Positions 19,444 through 28,325 of a stretch of DNA of 64,000 bases are shown piece after piece. The notes below the pieces were generated by a model, which saw only the letters and a list, made by a program, of their open reading frames with translations, did no database searches and was not told where the DNA came from. Origin of the DNA: an uncultured Aeromonadaceae bacterium (GTDB lineage: Bacteria; Pseudomonadota; Gammaproteobacteria; Enterobacterales; Aeromonadaceae); the NCBI GenBank assembly GCA_945957385.1, contig CAMFKP010000008.1:21013-85012 (forward strand). The letters run 5' to 3'. Numbering within the stretch: the first letter of the stretch is position 1; each line of letters opens with the position of its first letter. The position numbers and the translations under genes are program-made.

Positions 19444-22400
19444 TTCGCCCCGCGGCCATCTCGGGTTAGCCGGTCGATTAGCCGCTACCTTCCAGGGTTC
19501 GGCCATCACGCCGTTGCTGGCGCTGGTGGCGGTGCTATTGGGGCTGTTTGCCGTGTTGGTGACGCCCAAGGAAGAAGAGCCGCAGATCGATGTCACCTTT
19601 GCCGATGTCTACATTCCGTATGTTGGCGCCTCTCCCCAGGAGGTGGAAAATCTGGTGACGACCCCGGCCGAGCAGGTCATCTCCCAGCTGCCAGGCATCG
19701 ATACCCTCTACTCCTTCTCGCGGCCGGATGGCGCCATGCTGGTCGTCGTGTTCAAGGTCGGGGTCAAACGGCAGCAGGCGATTGTTGATCTCTACAACCA
19801 GCTGTACGCCAACAAAGATTGGTTGCCACAGGGGGTGGGGGTCGGTGAGCCGTTGATCAAACCCAGAGGCATCGACGATGTGCCAATTGTGACGCTGACG
19901 CTGTGGAGCAAGACGTTAGGCGCCGCCGAGTTGACACGAGCTGCTCATGAACTGGAGACCGAGCTCAAACGTGTGCCGGGGACGCGGGATATGCGTAGTT
20001 ACGGTGCCCATGACCAGGTGCTGGCGGTGACGCTCGATCCGGCGGCGTTGGCGGCCCACGGCCTGACGCTGACCGAGGTGGCGAGCCGTCTGCAAGCGGC
20101 CAATCGCAGTTCGGCGCAGTTGGCCATCACCCAGGATAACCGCGAGATCAAGGTCAAGGCAGGGACCTTCTTGCAGGAGAGCGATGATCTCGGGCAATTA
20201 GTCGTGGGGGTGCACAACAACAAACCGGTCTATCTGGCCGATGTAGCCCGCATGCAACTGGGGGCCGATCAGCCCAGCCAGTCCGCCTGGTTTGCGTCCG
20301 GTGCAGCTACGCCGACGGCACAGCCGGGGAGTGTTTCACCCGCGGTGACCCTCGCCATCGGCAAGCAGCCGGGGCAAAACGCGGTCGAGGTGGCCAAGCG
20401 TATCGAACAGCGGGTCGCCGTGCTGAAAAACCGCCTGTTGCCCGCCGAGGTCGAGGTGACGGTGACCCGGGATTACGGCGTCACGGCGGCCGATAAGTCC
20501 AACACGCTGATCGGTAAGCTGATCTTTGCCACTCTGGCCGTGGTGTTGCTGGTGCTGGTCAGCATGGGTTGGCGCGAGGCGGTGGTCGTGGGCGTGGCGA
20601 TCATGATCACCCTGCTGCTGACACTGTTTGCCTCCTGGGCCTGGGGCTTCACGCTCAACCGGGTGTCGTTGTTTGCGCTGATCTTTTCTATCGGCATTTT
20701 GGTGGATGATGCGATTGTCGTGGTCGAGAACATCCATCGGCACATGGCGATGGGGACCCGTTCGTTGCGTGAGCTGATCCCAGTGGCGGTCGACGAGGTG
20801 GGGGGGCCGACCATACTGGCGACGCTGACGGTGATCGCCGCCCTGCTGCCGATGGCGTTTGTCAGTGGTCTAATGGGGCCCTACATGAGCCCGATCCCGA
20901 TCAATGCCAGCCTGGGCATGTTGCTGTCGTTGCTGGTGGCATTCATCTTCTCACCCTGGCTGGCGAGTCACCTGTTGCATCGTGCCCAACCGGCAGCACA
21001 GGGTAGCGAGGGTACACCCGCTGGCGAGGCGACCAGTCGCAGTGCCCGCTTCTTCTCGCGACTCATGACGCCGTTCCTGGTCGGCCCGGGCGCTCGCCGG
21101 GCGCGCGGACGCCTCTGGTTGGCGGTGCTGGGGTTGGTGATCGCCGCCGCGGCGTTGCCGGCACTGCAGTGGGTTGTGTTGAAGATGCTGCCGTTTGACA
21201 ACAAGTCCGAGTTCCAGCTGGTGCTGGATATGCCAGAAGGCAGTTCGCTGGAGCAGACACAGCGTACCTTGATTGAAGTTGGCCAGGCTCTGGCCAAGGT
21301 GCCCGAGGTCCGGGATTACCAGATCTATGCCGGCACGGCGGCACCGATTAATTTCAACGGCCTGGTGCGCCACTACTTCGAGCGAAGTGGGGCCAATGTC
21401 GGTGATATCCAGGTCAACCTGGTCGACAAACACCACCGCGAGCGCAGCAGCCACCAGATTGCGCAGGCGCTGCGAGCGCCGCTGCAGGAGATTGCCCGCG
21501 CGCACGGGGGCAATCTGAAAGTGGTAGAGGTACCGCCCGGGCCGCCGGTCTGGTCGCCGCTGGTGGCAGAGGTGTATGGTCCGACGCCGGAGCTGCGCCA
21601 GCATGGCGCCGATCAGGTGTTGGCGGCGCTGCGTGCCACGCCGGATCTGGTGGATATCGATCTCTATCAGGTCGCGCCGCAGCCGCTGTGGCAGTTGGCG
21701 GTGGATCGCAGCAAGGCCAGTCTGCTCGGCGTGGATACCGCCGAGGTGATCAGCACCTTGGCAGCGGCCGTCGGCGATCAGGATGTCAGCTGGTTGCACA
21801 CTCCCCATGCCAAATATCCGGTGCCGATCCGCTTGCGTCTGGATAATGCCGACAAGGTGGATTTGGCGGGCGTATTGGCATTGCCCGTGCGCAGCCAGAA
21901 TGGTCAGTTGATTGCGCTTTCCGAGCTGGTCGTTCGTCGTGATGCCGTGGCGCCGCAATACATCACCCACAAGAACATGCTGCCGATGCTGATGGTGGTG
22001 GCCGATATGGCCGGGCCGCTGGATAGTCCGCTGTATGGCATGGTCGAGGCGGGAGGCCGGCTTGCGCTGCCGCAGTATTACATCCAGCAACCCAGCGAGC
22101 CGGGTGAAGTCGCGCTGTTGTGGGATGGTGAGTGGAAGATCACCTACGAGACATTCCGCGATATGGGGCTGGCCTATGCCGTCGGCATGGTGCTGATTTA
22201 TCTGCTGGTGGTGGCGGAGTTCCGTTCCTATCTGGTACCGCTGATCATTATGGCGCCGATACCGCTGACGCTGATCGGCGTCATGCCGGGCCATGCGCTG
22301 CTCGGGGCCCAGTTCACGGCCACCTCGATGATCGGCATGATAGCCTTGGCCGGCATCATAGTGCGCAACTCGATCCTGCTGGTGGACTTCATCGAACTGG

Positions 22401-22696
22401 CGCGGCGCAGCGGCATGGCGTTCGAACAGGCGGTGATCACCGCGGCCCAGGTACGGGCCAAGCCGATCCTGCTGACGGCGCTGGCGGCGATGATAGGGGC
22501 CTTGTTCATCCTGGATGACCCTATCTTCAACGGGCTGGCCATTTCGCTGATCTTTGGCATCCTGGTCTCCACCCTGCTGACGCTGCTGGTGATCCCCGTG
22601 CTCTATTTTGCCTGGTTCTCGCGGCATCCTGCTCCGCCAGCACCAGAGGCCGATACAAACACAGCGCCAGAAGATGCGGGTCCTGCGCCGCATTAA
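19436..22696 (+). CDS. RND efflux pump permease (AcrB/HAE1-like)
   Basis: A 1086-residue proton-driven inner-membrane exporter. Twelve transmembrane helices are arranged as in AcrB, with two large periplasmic loops. Helix 4 has FSIGILVDDAIVVVENIHR, whose two adjacent aspartates are the proton-relay pair. Early signatures SPQEVENLVTTPAEQVISQLPG and RPDGAMLVVVFKVG are typical of this branch. The ATG at 19436 overlaps the adaptor stop by eight bases and has GGAGG upstream. The substrate is unknown. A very long hairpin follows at 22706-22738. Confidence 0.92.
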   Translation: MTDSPRGHLGLAGRLAATFQGSAITPLLALVAVLLGLFAVLVTPKEEEPQIDVTFADVYIPYVGASPQEVENLVTTPAEQVISQLPGIDTLYSFSRPDGAMLVVVFKVGVKRQQAIVDLYNQLYANKDWLPQGVGVGEPLIKPRGIDDVPIVTLTLWSKTLGAAELTRAAHELETELKRVPGTRDMRSYGAHDQVLAVTLDPAALAAHGLTLTEVASRLQAANRSSAQLAITQDNREIKVKAGTFLQESDDLGQLVVGVHNNKPVYLADVARMQLGADQPSQSAWFASGAATPTAQPGSVSPAVTLAIGKQPGQNAVEVAKRIEQRVAVLKNRLLPAEVEVTVTRDYGVTAADKSNTLIGKLIFATLAVVLLVLVSMGWREAVVVGVAIMITLLLTLFASWAWGFTLNRVSLFALIFSIGILVDDAIVVVENIHRHMAMGTRSLRELIPVAVDEVGGPTILATLTVIAALLPMAFVSGLMGPYMSPIPINASLGMLLSLLVAFIFSPWLASHLLHRAQPAAQGSEGTPAGEATSRSARFFSRLMTPFLVGPGARRARGRLWLAVLGLVIAAAALPALQWVVLKMLPFDNKSEFQLVLDMPEGSSLEQTQRTLIEVGQALAKVPEVRDYQIYAGTAAPINFNGLVRHYFERSGANVGDIQVNLVDKHHRERSSHQIAQALRAPLQEIARAHGGNLKVVEVPPGPPVWSPLVAEVYGPTPELRQHGADQVLAALRATPDLVDIDLYQVAPQPLWQLAVDRSKASLLGVDTAEVISTLAAAVGDQDVSWLHTPHAKYPVPIRLRLDNADKVDLAGVLALPVRSQNGQLIALSELVVRRDAVAPQYITHKNMLPMLMVVADMAGPLDSPLYGMVEAGGRLALPQYYIQQPSEPGEVALLWDGEWKITYETFRDMGLAYAVGMVLIYLLVVAEFRSYLVPLIIMAPIPLTLIGVMPGHALLGAQFTATSMIGMIALAGIIVRNSILLVDFIELARRSGMAFEQAVITAAQVRAKPILLTALAAMIGALFILDDPIFNGLAISLIFGILVSTLLTLLVIPVLYFAWFSRHPAPPAPEADTNTAPEDAGPAPH

Positions 22697-22705
22697 GCGG
22701 CGCTA

Positions 22706-22738
22706 CCCCGCCAGCCCGGTTGCGCCGGGCTGGCGGGG
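22706..22738 (+). terminator. Long GC hairpin after the RND genes
   Basis: A perfect 14-bp stem (CCCCGCCAGCCCGG with its complement) and a TTGCG loop, ten bases after the pump stop. There is no T-run, so it may terminate weakly or protect the mRNA 3' end. Confidence 0.6.
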
Positions 22739-22837
22739 GCCCGCGGCCTTTGCAATACCAGGGCGTCAGCGGGTGGAGGTGTGTGCTAGCATAGCCTGGC
22801 CACTGGCTGGAATAGCCAGTCTTATCAAGGAGATCCC

Positions 22838-23350
22838 ATGCCGGCACTGTACATGTTTTCCCTCGGCGGCAACGCCGGTCGCTCGAATATCGAAGTGCAT
22901 GATATCCAGTTTGTGGTCGCCGATTCGGTAGAGGCTGCGATTCCCCATCTGCAAGCCGCCTGGTTTGGTGATGCCGACAAGCTGCATCTGGACGGCTACC
23001 AGATCATCAACTGGGTCGCAGGTTACGACGTGGTGCTGCAGACTGCGCCGGCCAGTAGCGGCCCCAAGCTGTTTTTCGTCAATGTCGGCGGTTATGCCGA
23101 TCACACGCTGGCCGAGCTGCACGACTTTGGTCTGTTTGTCGCCACCGATGCCGCCGATGCCAAGCGCCAGGCGCTGGCCAGCCTGCTGGTCGGCTCGGCA
23201 CAGCAGCACAAGGACAACCTCAAGGATGTCGACAACCATCTGCTGCTCGATGCGTTGCAGGGTTATCACATCCAGCTGCGCCCGAACCCGGATGGGCAAG
23301 CCTTACCGATCGCCTGGCAAGGTTACCGACCCATCGGCGTCGATGCCTGA
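22838..23350 (+). CDS. DUF1543-domain protein
   Basis: A 170-residue cytoplasmic protein. The opening FSLGGNAGRSNIEVHDIQFVVADSVEAAIPHLQAAWFG is characteristic of DUF1543, and a second related segment follows (about 65-120), so it probably holds two repeats. The function of the family is unknown. AAGGAGA lies 6 bases before the ATG. Confidence 0.8.
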   Translation: MPALYMFSLGGNAGRSNIEVHDIQFVVADSVEAAIPHLQAAWFGDADKLHLDGYQIINWVAGYDVVLQTAPASSGPKLFFVNVGGYADHTLAELHDFGLFVATDAADAKRQALASLLVGSAQQHKDNLKDVDNHLLLDALQGYHIQLRPNPDGQALPIAWQGYRPIGVDA

Positions 23351-23466
23351 TGGGGGGGCGGGGCGCTATCTTGGCGCCCTGTCATTTGCCGGTCAGGCCG
23401 CTCTGCTAGACTCAAGGCATCAGTTCAGGAAACGTTTTCAGATGTTTCGATTGCCGGAGTCAAGCT

Positions 23467-24099
23467 ATGTCTCGATGGGGACGCGTCCTGGTGGCGTTGG
23501 GTGTCATGGTGTGGAGTGTGCTGGCCTCAGCACTGGAGGCGCGGCTGGATGACAGCCGGCTGCGGGCCAGTTTTCAAACTCAGGCATTGCCGGTCTGGTG
23601 TTGGGCGGCCAGCGTACAGATGGCGCTGCGCTACTATGGCATCGACATCGACCAGCCTACCCTGATTAAACATACCTTCGGCCCGTTGCCGCCGGTCACC
23701 GGTGACTTCATCGCTGACACTCAGCGCTTGAATCAGGTGTTCTACTGGAAGGGACGCCGTTACATCATCTCGGCGTCGGCATCGCCGGTGAACGGCAATC
23801 CGCTGCTCCCTAGCCCCTGGGCCATCACGCCTGAGGCCATCGTCAATCACCTCAAGCGTGGGCGCCCGCTCGTGCTGGGCTATGCCTCGGCCCAGTACAG
23901 TCTGCATACGGTGTTGCTGACCGGTGTCGACTACAGCTTGAATGCCACCGGCCATGTGCAGTTGCAGTCGTTGCGGGTGGTGGATCCCTATCCCTACAAT
24001 CAGGCACATGTCGATCACGGCGGTGTCATCGACTATAGCGATGGCCAGTTACCCGGGCCGATTGTGGCCGTCTGGCAGCTGGATATTACGGCCGAGTAA
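23467..24099 (+). CDS. Secreted papain-like cysteine protease
   Basis: A 210-residue protein with a signal peptide (about 1-22, MSRWGRVLVALGVMVWSVLASA). The active-site region LPVWCWAASVQMALRYYG contains the CWAA motif of the papain-like/C39-like families, with the cysteine as nucleophile. HTVLLTGVDY supplies the catalytic histidine, and VVDPYP the third residue. It may act in the periplasm or outside the cell. No dedicated secretion genes are adjacent. Its end overlaps the convergent gene by 14 bases. Confidence 0.78.
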   Translation: MSRWGRVLVALGVMVWSVLASALEARLDDSRLRASFQTQALPVWCWAASVQMALRYYGIDIDQPTLIKHTFGPLPPVTGDFIADTQRLNQVFYWKGRRYIISASASPVNGNPLLPSPWAITPEAIVNHLKRGRPLVLGYASAQYSLHTVLLTGVDYSLNATGHVQLQSLRVVDPYPYNQAHVDHGGVIDYSDGQLPGPIVAVWQLDITAE

Positions 24100-24898
24100 C
24101 CGTGGCGTCAGCTGACGGCGTGCTCCGGGCTAGCTGGTGATATTGCTCGATCAAACCATCACGTTTCATCGCGCGCAGCACGCTGGCCAACTGGCTGGCC
24201 AGTTTGGCGTGCCGCCGGTTGAGGTAGGCATAGGTGGGCAGGGTATCGACGGTGCCGGCAGAGTGGATAAGCAAATACTCCGCACCCTCGGTGCGCAGTT
24301 TTTCCAGCTGGTGTTGGGCAACCAGCGGTTGCTCGATAAACACATCGACACGCCCCTTGGCCAGCTTCCGGAGCCCCTGCTCGGTGCTGGTGACATCACT
24401 GAGGAGAGTCGGGGCCACCGCTTGCGTCAGCGCCTTTTCTGCCCGTTTGGCACCACGTCGGTATTCGATATGCAGCCCGCTTTGGCCCAGGGATTGCCAG
24501 TTGGTGAAATGCAGATCGTCGCGGATGACATAGGCGTCATAACTGACGTCAAAATGAGATTCTTCCACCCGCACCATGCTGCGAGTCTGCTGCTGGTATT
24601 CGTAGGGGCGATGGATCTCGCCATCGACTTCCCCGGCTTCGGCCAGCAACGGGGCCCGCGCCCCGGGCACGCCCTGATAATCCAGACGGTAACCCAGGCG
24701 CGCAAAGGCGTGCTGGTAGATCAGCTGCAGCCAGCGGCCATATTCTGAGTCGTGGGTGTCGGTAGAGCTGACCAGCACTATGGTGGGCTGCGTGACGACA
24801 AGAGGGGGCGCGGCCACCACCCCGGCGGGTAAACAGCACAGCAGTAACAGCCAGGCGGCGTGCAGGCGAGTGACGTGCAGTGACGGGCGGGCTGACAT
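24086..24898 (-). CDS. Periplasmic amino-acid-binding-protein-like protein (SBP_bac_3 type)
   Basis: A 270-residue protein with a signal peptide (MSARPSLHVTRLHAAWLLLLCCLPAGVVA). It has the outline of family 3 solute-binding proteins: YQHAFARLGYRLDYQGVPGARAPLLAEAGEVDGEI in the first lobe and STEQGLRKLAKGRVDVFIEQPLVAQHQ in the second. No permease or ATPase genes accompany it. Stand-alone homologues of this kind are frequent in Vibrio, Shewanella and Aeromonas and their roles are mostly unknown. ATG 24898 is chosen because it precedes the signal peptide; the longer frame begins with GTG and adds a leader that does not look natural. Confidence 0.75.
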   Translation of the reverse strand: MSARPSLHVTRLHAAWLLLLCCLPAGVVAAPPLVVTQPTIVLVSSTDTHDSEYGRWLQLIYQHAFARLGYRLDYQGVPGARAPLLAEAGEVDGEIHRPYEYQQQTRSMVRVEESHFDVSYDAYVIRDDLHFTNWQSLGQSGLHIEYRRGAKRAEKALTQAVAPTLLSDVTSTEQGLRKLAKGRVDVFIEQPLVAQHQLEKLRTEGAEYLLIHSAGTVDTLPTYAYLNRRHAKLASQLASVLRAMKRDGLIEQYHQLARSTPSADATVTRP

Positions 24899-24975
24899 AA
24901 TGCATGACCAGAGAAGAGCTGACCTGTAGCAAGTGTAGTTCAGCCGGTTGGCATCCAATTTTGCGCGGCTGCGGG

Positions 24976-25326
24976 TCACAGCAGCAGGATACCAAAGCGC
25001 TTGAGCAGCAGTGCAAACAGCAAAAAACAGACAAGGGTCAGCAACACGCTCGCCAGCAGAGCCAGCACAAAGCCCAGCCGGGCCTGCAGTAGCGGAAACA
25101 GCAGGAACATCGGCAGTGTCGGGATCACATACCAGAAGGTGTAGTAGGCGTGATTGCTGATCTTCTGTGCCGGCTGTCCCTCGACATACAGCCAGATCAG
25201 CGTCAGCAGCGTCACCAGCGGTAACGAGGCGACCAGAGCTCCGAGGCGGTCGCTGCGTTTGGCGAGTTCAGAAATCAGGATCACCATGCCGGCAGTCAGC
25301 AGGTATTTCATGATCAGGTAGAGCAT
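24976..25326 (-). CDS. DUF3147-family small membrane protein
   Basis: A 116-residue inner-membrane protein with four predicted helices. MLYLIMKYLLTAGMVILISELAKRSDRLGALVASLPLVTLL is typical of DUF3147. The ATG at 25326 is chosen because the upstream leader is not hydrophobic and AAGGA lies just before the start. Function unknown. Confidence 0.8.
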   Translation of the reverse strand: MLYLIMKYLLTAGMVILISELAKRSDRLGALVASLPLVTLLTLIWLYVEGQPAQKISNHAYYTFWYVIPTLPMFLLFPLLQARLGFVLALLASVLLTLVCFLLFALLLKRFGILLL

Positions 25327-25393
25327 ACGGGCATCCTTGCGCGTCGGAGGGGCAGGCGGCGAGCAGGCCACAGCCTGCTGCGCGCCGGCATCC

Positions 25394-25783
25394 TCATGGC
25401 TGGCACAGGGCGCGCTGGATCTGCGCCCGCAGCGCCGCCGGATCGCGGTAAGCCCAGGGCGCGATCACCAGTTTTTGCCGGCCGGCGTACAGGTGCAGGC
25501 CATAGCCGACCTGCTCGATGGCGCTGATTTGGCTCCAGCGCAGCTGACGTCCACCGAGGCGGATGCCGTCGCCATCCAGACGCAGCGTCCGCGCCCGCAT
25601 GATCCGATAGCCCACAGCGGCGGGTACCAGGCCGGCAAACAGCACTAACAGCCAGCCGGCGGCCGGCTCGGTACTGGGCTGACGGGCGCTGTAGAGCGCC
25701 AGCAGGCTGACGCCACAGGCCAACAGCAGCAGGCTGCCGACATAGAGCCAGTTCAGCCGGGGAGCGAATTCAGGCGTGGGCAT
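25394..25783 (-). CDS. Small membrane protein with a PH-like C-terminal domain
   Basis: A 129-residue protein with two hydrophobic segments (about 12-30 and 40-58), then a compact beta-rich domain with RTLRLDGDGIRLGGRQLRWSQISAIEQV, the pattern of bacterial PH-like domains. Function unknown. It starts six bases after the stop of the VOC gene. The earlier frame start overlaps that gene and is less likely. Confidence 0.6.
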   Translation of the reverse strand: MPTPEFAPRLNWLYVGSLLLLACGVSLLALYSARQPSTEPAAGWLLVLFAGLVPAAVGYRIMRARTLRLDGDGIRLGGRQLRWSQISAIEQVGYGLHLYAGRQKLVIAPWAYRDPAALRAQIQRALCQP

Positions 25784-25788
25784 AGCGG

Positions 25789-26184
25789 TTACTCCGGCTG
25801 GTGGCACACCGCTTCGACGTTATTGCCATCCGGATCGAAGGCAAAGGCGCCATAGTAGTTCGCATGGTAGTGGGGGCGCAGCCCCGGGCCGCCGTTATCG
25901 CGACCGCCGTGGGCCAACGCGGCCTGATAGAAGGCGTCGACCGCGGCGCGGTTGGCGGCACAGAAGGCGATATGACGTGGTGTCGCCGGGCTGCGGGTCT
26001 CAATCACCCAGAAGGTAAAGTGACCTTCTGGCCCGAATGCGCACAGCCGCTGGGTCGGAAAGTCCGCATTCCACTCGGCGACCATCTCGATTTGCAGGGT
26101 GACGCCCAGTGGCGCAAACGCGGCGCAGTAGAAGTCTCGGGTGGCCTGATAGTCGCAGGCATAGGTGCTGAGGTGATCAATCAT
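25789..26184 (-). CDS. VOC family (glyoxalase/bleomycin-resistance-like) protein
   Basis: A 131-residue protein with the VOC metalloenzyme pattern: MIDHLSTYACDYQATRDFYCAAFAPLG at the start, PRHIAFCAANRAAVDAFYQAALAHGG in the middle, and AFDPDGNNVEAVCH at the end, containing the conserved metal-binding glutamate. Substrate unknown. ATG 26184 gives the expected family length and has AAGAGG upstream. Confidence 0.85.
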   Translation of the reverse strand: MIDHLSTYACDYQATRDFYCAAFAPLGVTLQIEMVAEWNADFPTQRLCAFGPEGHFTFWVIETRSPATPRHIAFCAANRAAVDAFYQAALAHGGRDNGGPGLRPHYHANYYGAFAFDPDGNNVEAVCHQPE

Positions 26185-26234
26185 CGCGGGCCTCTTGGCA
26201 GTTGGCGCCCACAGGCCGGGCGCGGTGGCAGGGG

Positions 26235-26681
26235 TTAATTCAATACCTGGATCGCTATCGTGTCCGCGCCGGCGGCTTCCGCTGCGGACTTGATCGCCTC
26301 CGCCAGTTGTTCCGGTGCGCGCAGACACTTCATACAGGGCTGTGCGTCCTGACTCGGGTCAACCAGCAGGATCACGGTGCCCAGATTCAACCAGCTCCAT
26401 GGGCGACGGTCGATGACGTAGATCTGCATTATCTTGGTCAGCGGCAGCGTCAGGGACTCCTTGTCGTCAACACTCGGACTGAAGTAGATCGCATCGCGGG
26501 AGAGCTGATAACGCATCGACCATGCCTGGCGGATAAACGAGATGGCGCCGCCGATACCGAATGCCAGTGCCAGCGGGCCGAAGAAGTAGCAGGCAATCAG
26601 CGTAAACACCGCGATGCCGATGTAGTGGTAGATGTACAGCAGCGGCGAGCTACGGCCCTGCCAGGTGGGATGGTTCAGCAT
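26235..26681 (-). CDS. YcxB/PH-like membrane protein of unknown function
   Basis: A 148-residue protein. Two membrane helices at about 15-50 form a hairpin, followed by a cytoplasmic domain with YQLSRDAIYFSPSVDDKESLTLPLTKIMQIYVIDRRPW, which resembles bacterial PH-like domains of the YcxB/YdbT kind. AAGGAGA precedes the ATG. Function unknown. It resembles the product of 25394-25783 in layout, so the two may be distant paralogues. Confidence 0.55.
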   Translation of the reverse strand: MLNHPTWQGRSSPLLYIYHYIGIAVFTLIACYFFGPLALAFGIGGAISFIRQAWSMRYQLSRDAIYFSPSVDDKESLTLPLTKIMQIYVIDRRPWSWLNLGTVILLVDPSQDAQPCMKCLRAPEQLAEAIKSAAEAAGADTIAIQVLN

Positions 26682-26707
26682 TGACTCTCTCCTTGTGGGT
26701 GAATCGC

Positions 26708-26724
26708 CACCGCTAAGCGGTGGT
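26708..26724 (-). terminator. Short hairpin between the hydrolase and YcxB-like genes
   Basis: CCACCGCT/AGCGGTGG forms an 8-bp stem 28 bases after the hydrolase stop on the minus strand. The loop is a single base and there is no T-run, so it is only a possible terminator. Confidence 0.25.
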
Positions 26725-26751
26725 GGGTGTCCGTACCCGTATCGCGGGCGA

Positions 26752-27585
26752 CTAGAAGTGCTGGCGAAGAAACGTCGTCAGTTGATGTTCATAGCCGGGC
26801 CGGTCGTAGCGGTAGAGGTCGATATGACCTGCTCCGTCGACGATCCACAGCTGCTTGGGACCTCTGACGGCTTGATACAGGGCGCGAGTCTCGTCCGGTT
26901 TGGTACTGGTATCTTGCGCACCACCGATGACCAGCACCGGCGCCGTCACCTGAGCCAGAGCATCTATCGGGCGAATTTTTTCGATCGCAATGCCCGTGCG
27001 CAACGGGATCTGCCAATAGAGCAGCGGAGCCAGCAGACGGCCAGGACGACCGAGCCGGGCCTCGATACGATCGGCCACGGCATCTTCAATGCGCGGAAAC
27101 ACCGACTCCAGCACCAGCGCATCCGCCTGCTTGGCTGTCTGCCCCAGCAGCGCCGAGGCGCCGCCAAGCGAGGTACCGATTACCACCACTTTCTGGCAAC
27201 CCTGCACCGTCTTTAGATAATGCAGACCGTTGTCGGCATCCTCGGACTCCAGATAGCCAAAGGTGATGATGTGACCCGGTGTTTCGCCATGGGCCTGCAG
27301 GTCGACGGCCAGCGAGGTAATGCCCAGCTGCCGCAGAAATTGTGCGCGTTCAACCATGCTGCTGCGGTCGGCATTCAAGCCGTGCAACAGCAAGGCGCAT
27401 TGGCGGTGATCGCCACTGCTCAGCAGCGAGCCTTGGGTGCGCCCATACTGCACCGGGATAAATTCGCTCCCGGGCATCTCGACCTGGTGATTGGCTGGGC
27501 GGGAAAGAAACGCCCCCGTCATCCAGACAATCAGGATGCTGGCGAGCAAGGTCGTGAATAACAACAGCAGGTATTTTTTCATCAT
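26752..27585 (-). CDS. Membrane-anchored alpha/beta hydrolase
   Basis: A 277-residue hydrolase with an N-terminal anchor or signal segment (MMKKYLLLLFTTLLASILIVWM). The fold is marked by LLLHGLNADRS (oxyanion region), VVVIGTSLGGASALLG (nucleophile serine in GTSLGG), an acidic residue in GGAQDTSTKPDE and the histidine in VDGAGHIDLYRY. It is therefore probably active as an esterase or lipase-like enzyme at the outer face of the inner membrane. The start at 27585 (or the adjacent codon) begins just before the hydrophobic segment. Substrate unknown. Confidence 0.8.
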   Translation of the reverse strand: MMKKYLLLLFTTLLASILIVWMTGAFLSRPANHQVEMPGSEFIPVQYGRTQGSLLSSGDHRQCALLLHGLNADRSSMVERAQFLRQLGITSLAVDLQAHGETPGHIITFGYLESEDADNGLHYLKTVQGCQKVVVIGTSLGGASALLGQTAKQADALVLESVFPRIEDAVADRIEARLGRPGRLLAPLLYWQIPLRTGIAIEKIRPIDALAQVTAPVLVIGGAQDTSTKPDETRALYQAVRGPKQLWIVDGAGHIDLYRYDRPGYEHQLTTFLRQHF

Positions 27586-27646
27586 CAATTCCATGGCCAG
27601 GCATGTCGGCTGAACAGGGTACAGCCGGCGCGCTCTGGCCTCACCG

Positions 27647-28279
27647 TTATTCCAGCGACGACTGGCTGAGGATATAGAACAGCTCCTGGGATGGGGTTTC
27701 GGCGGCCACCATCGGCGGGAACTGGCGCTCGAATGCGGCGACCTGCTCGCTATCCAGATCGAACACCGGGCTTTCGACAAAGGTCCAGTCACCGGCCGGC
27801 AGGGTGCCGTTTAATTCCAGCACCAGCATAGCGCTGGAGAATTTGCCGTCGCCGGTGCGCAGCCCGAACCGCTTGCAGCATTTAAAGCCGAAACGGCAAT
27901 AAAAGCTCGGATCGCCAAAGATGATGATGGCGCTGTAGCCGGCCAGCCGCGCCTGTTCGATGGCATGGCGGATCAGCTGGCCACCGTAACCGCGATGCTG
28001 GAACGCCGGGTCGATGCTCACCGGGCCGAACGTAATGGTCGGGATGGCCCGCAGCCGGGCATCGACCATCTGCGAGCGCGAAAACAGGATGCTGCCGATC
28101 AGCTGGCCATCCAGCTCGAGCACAAAATCCAGCTCGGGGATAAAGTCGGCATGCTGGCGCAGGCAGTGCACCAGATAGTGGTCGCGGCAGCCGGGGGTAT
28201 GCACATTCCAGAACGCACGGCGGGTCAGCGCCTCGACGGCGTGCCAGTCGGCAGGGGTTTCATGACGGATCAGTAACAT
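27647..28279 (-). CDS. GNAT-family N-acetyltransferase
   Basis: A 210-residue protein with an N-terminal GNAT domain. ITFGPVSIDPAFQHRGYGGQLIRHAIEQA contains the acetyl-CoA-binding Q-x-R-G-Y-G motif, and IIFGDPSFYCRFGF is a conserved segment of the YhbS-like branch. The C-terminal 60 residues match the extension found in that branch. Substrate unknown. Confidence 0.88.
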   Translation of the reverse strand: MLLIRHETPADWHAVEALTRRAFWNVHTPGCRDHYLVHCLRQHADFIPELDFVLELDGQLIGSILFSRSQMVDARLRAIPTITFGPVSIDPAFQHRGYGGQLIRHAIEQARLAGYSAIIIFGDPSFYCRFGFKCCKRFGLRTGDGKFSSAMLVLELNGTLPAGDWTFVESPVFDLDSEQVAAFERQFPPMVAAETPSQELFYILSQSSLE

Positions 28280-28325
28280 GCGGGGTCCTTAATTTTTTAT
28301 CGCGCCGGGTCAGGGCGCCATGCCG

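Noticed and set aside
20951..22693. A 580-codon minus-strand frame opposite the RND pump
   Set aside because: A composition shadow of the pump gene; the pump motifs on the plus strand are unambiguous.
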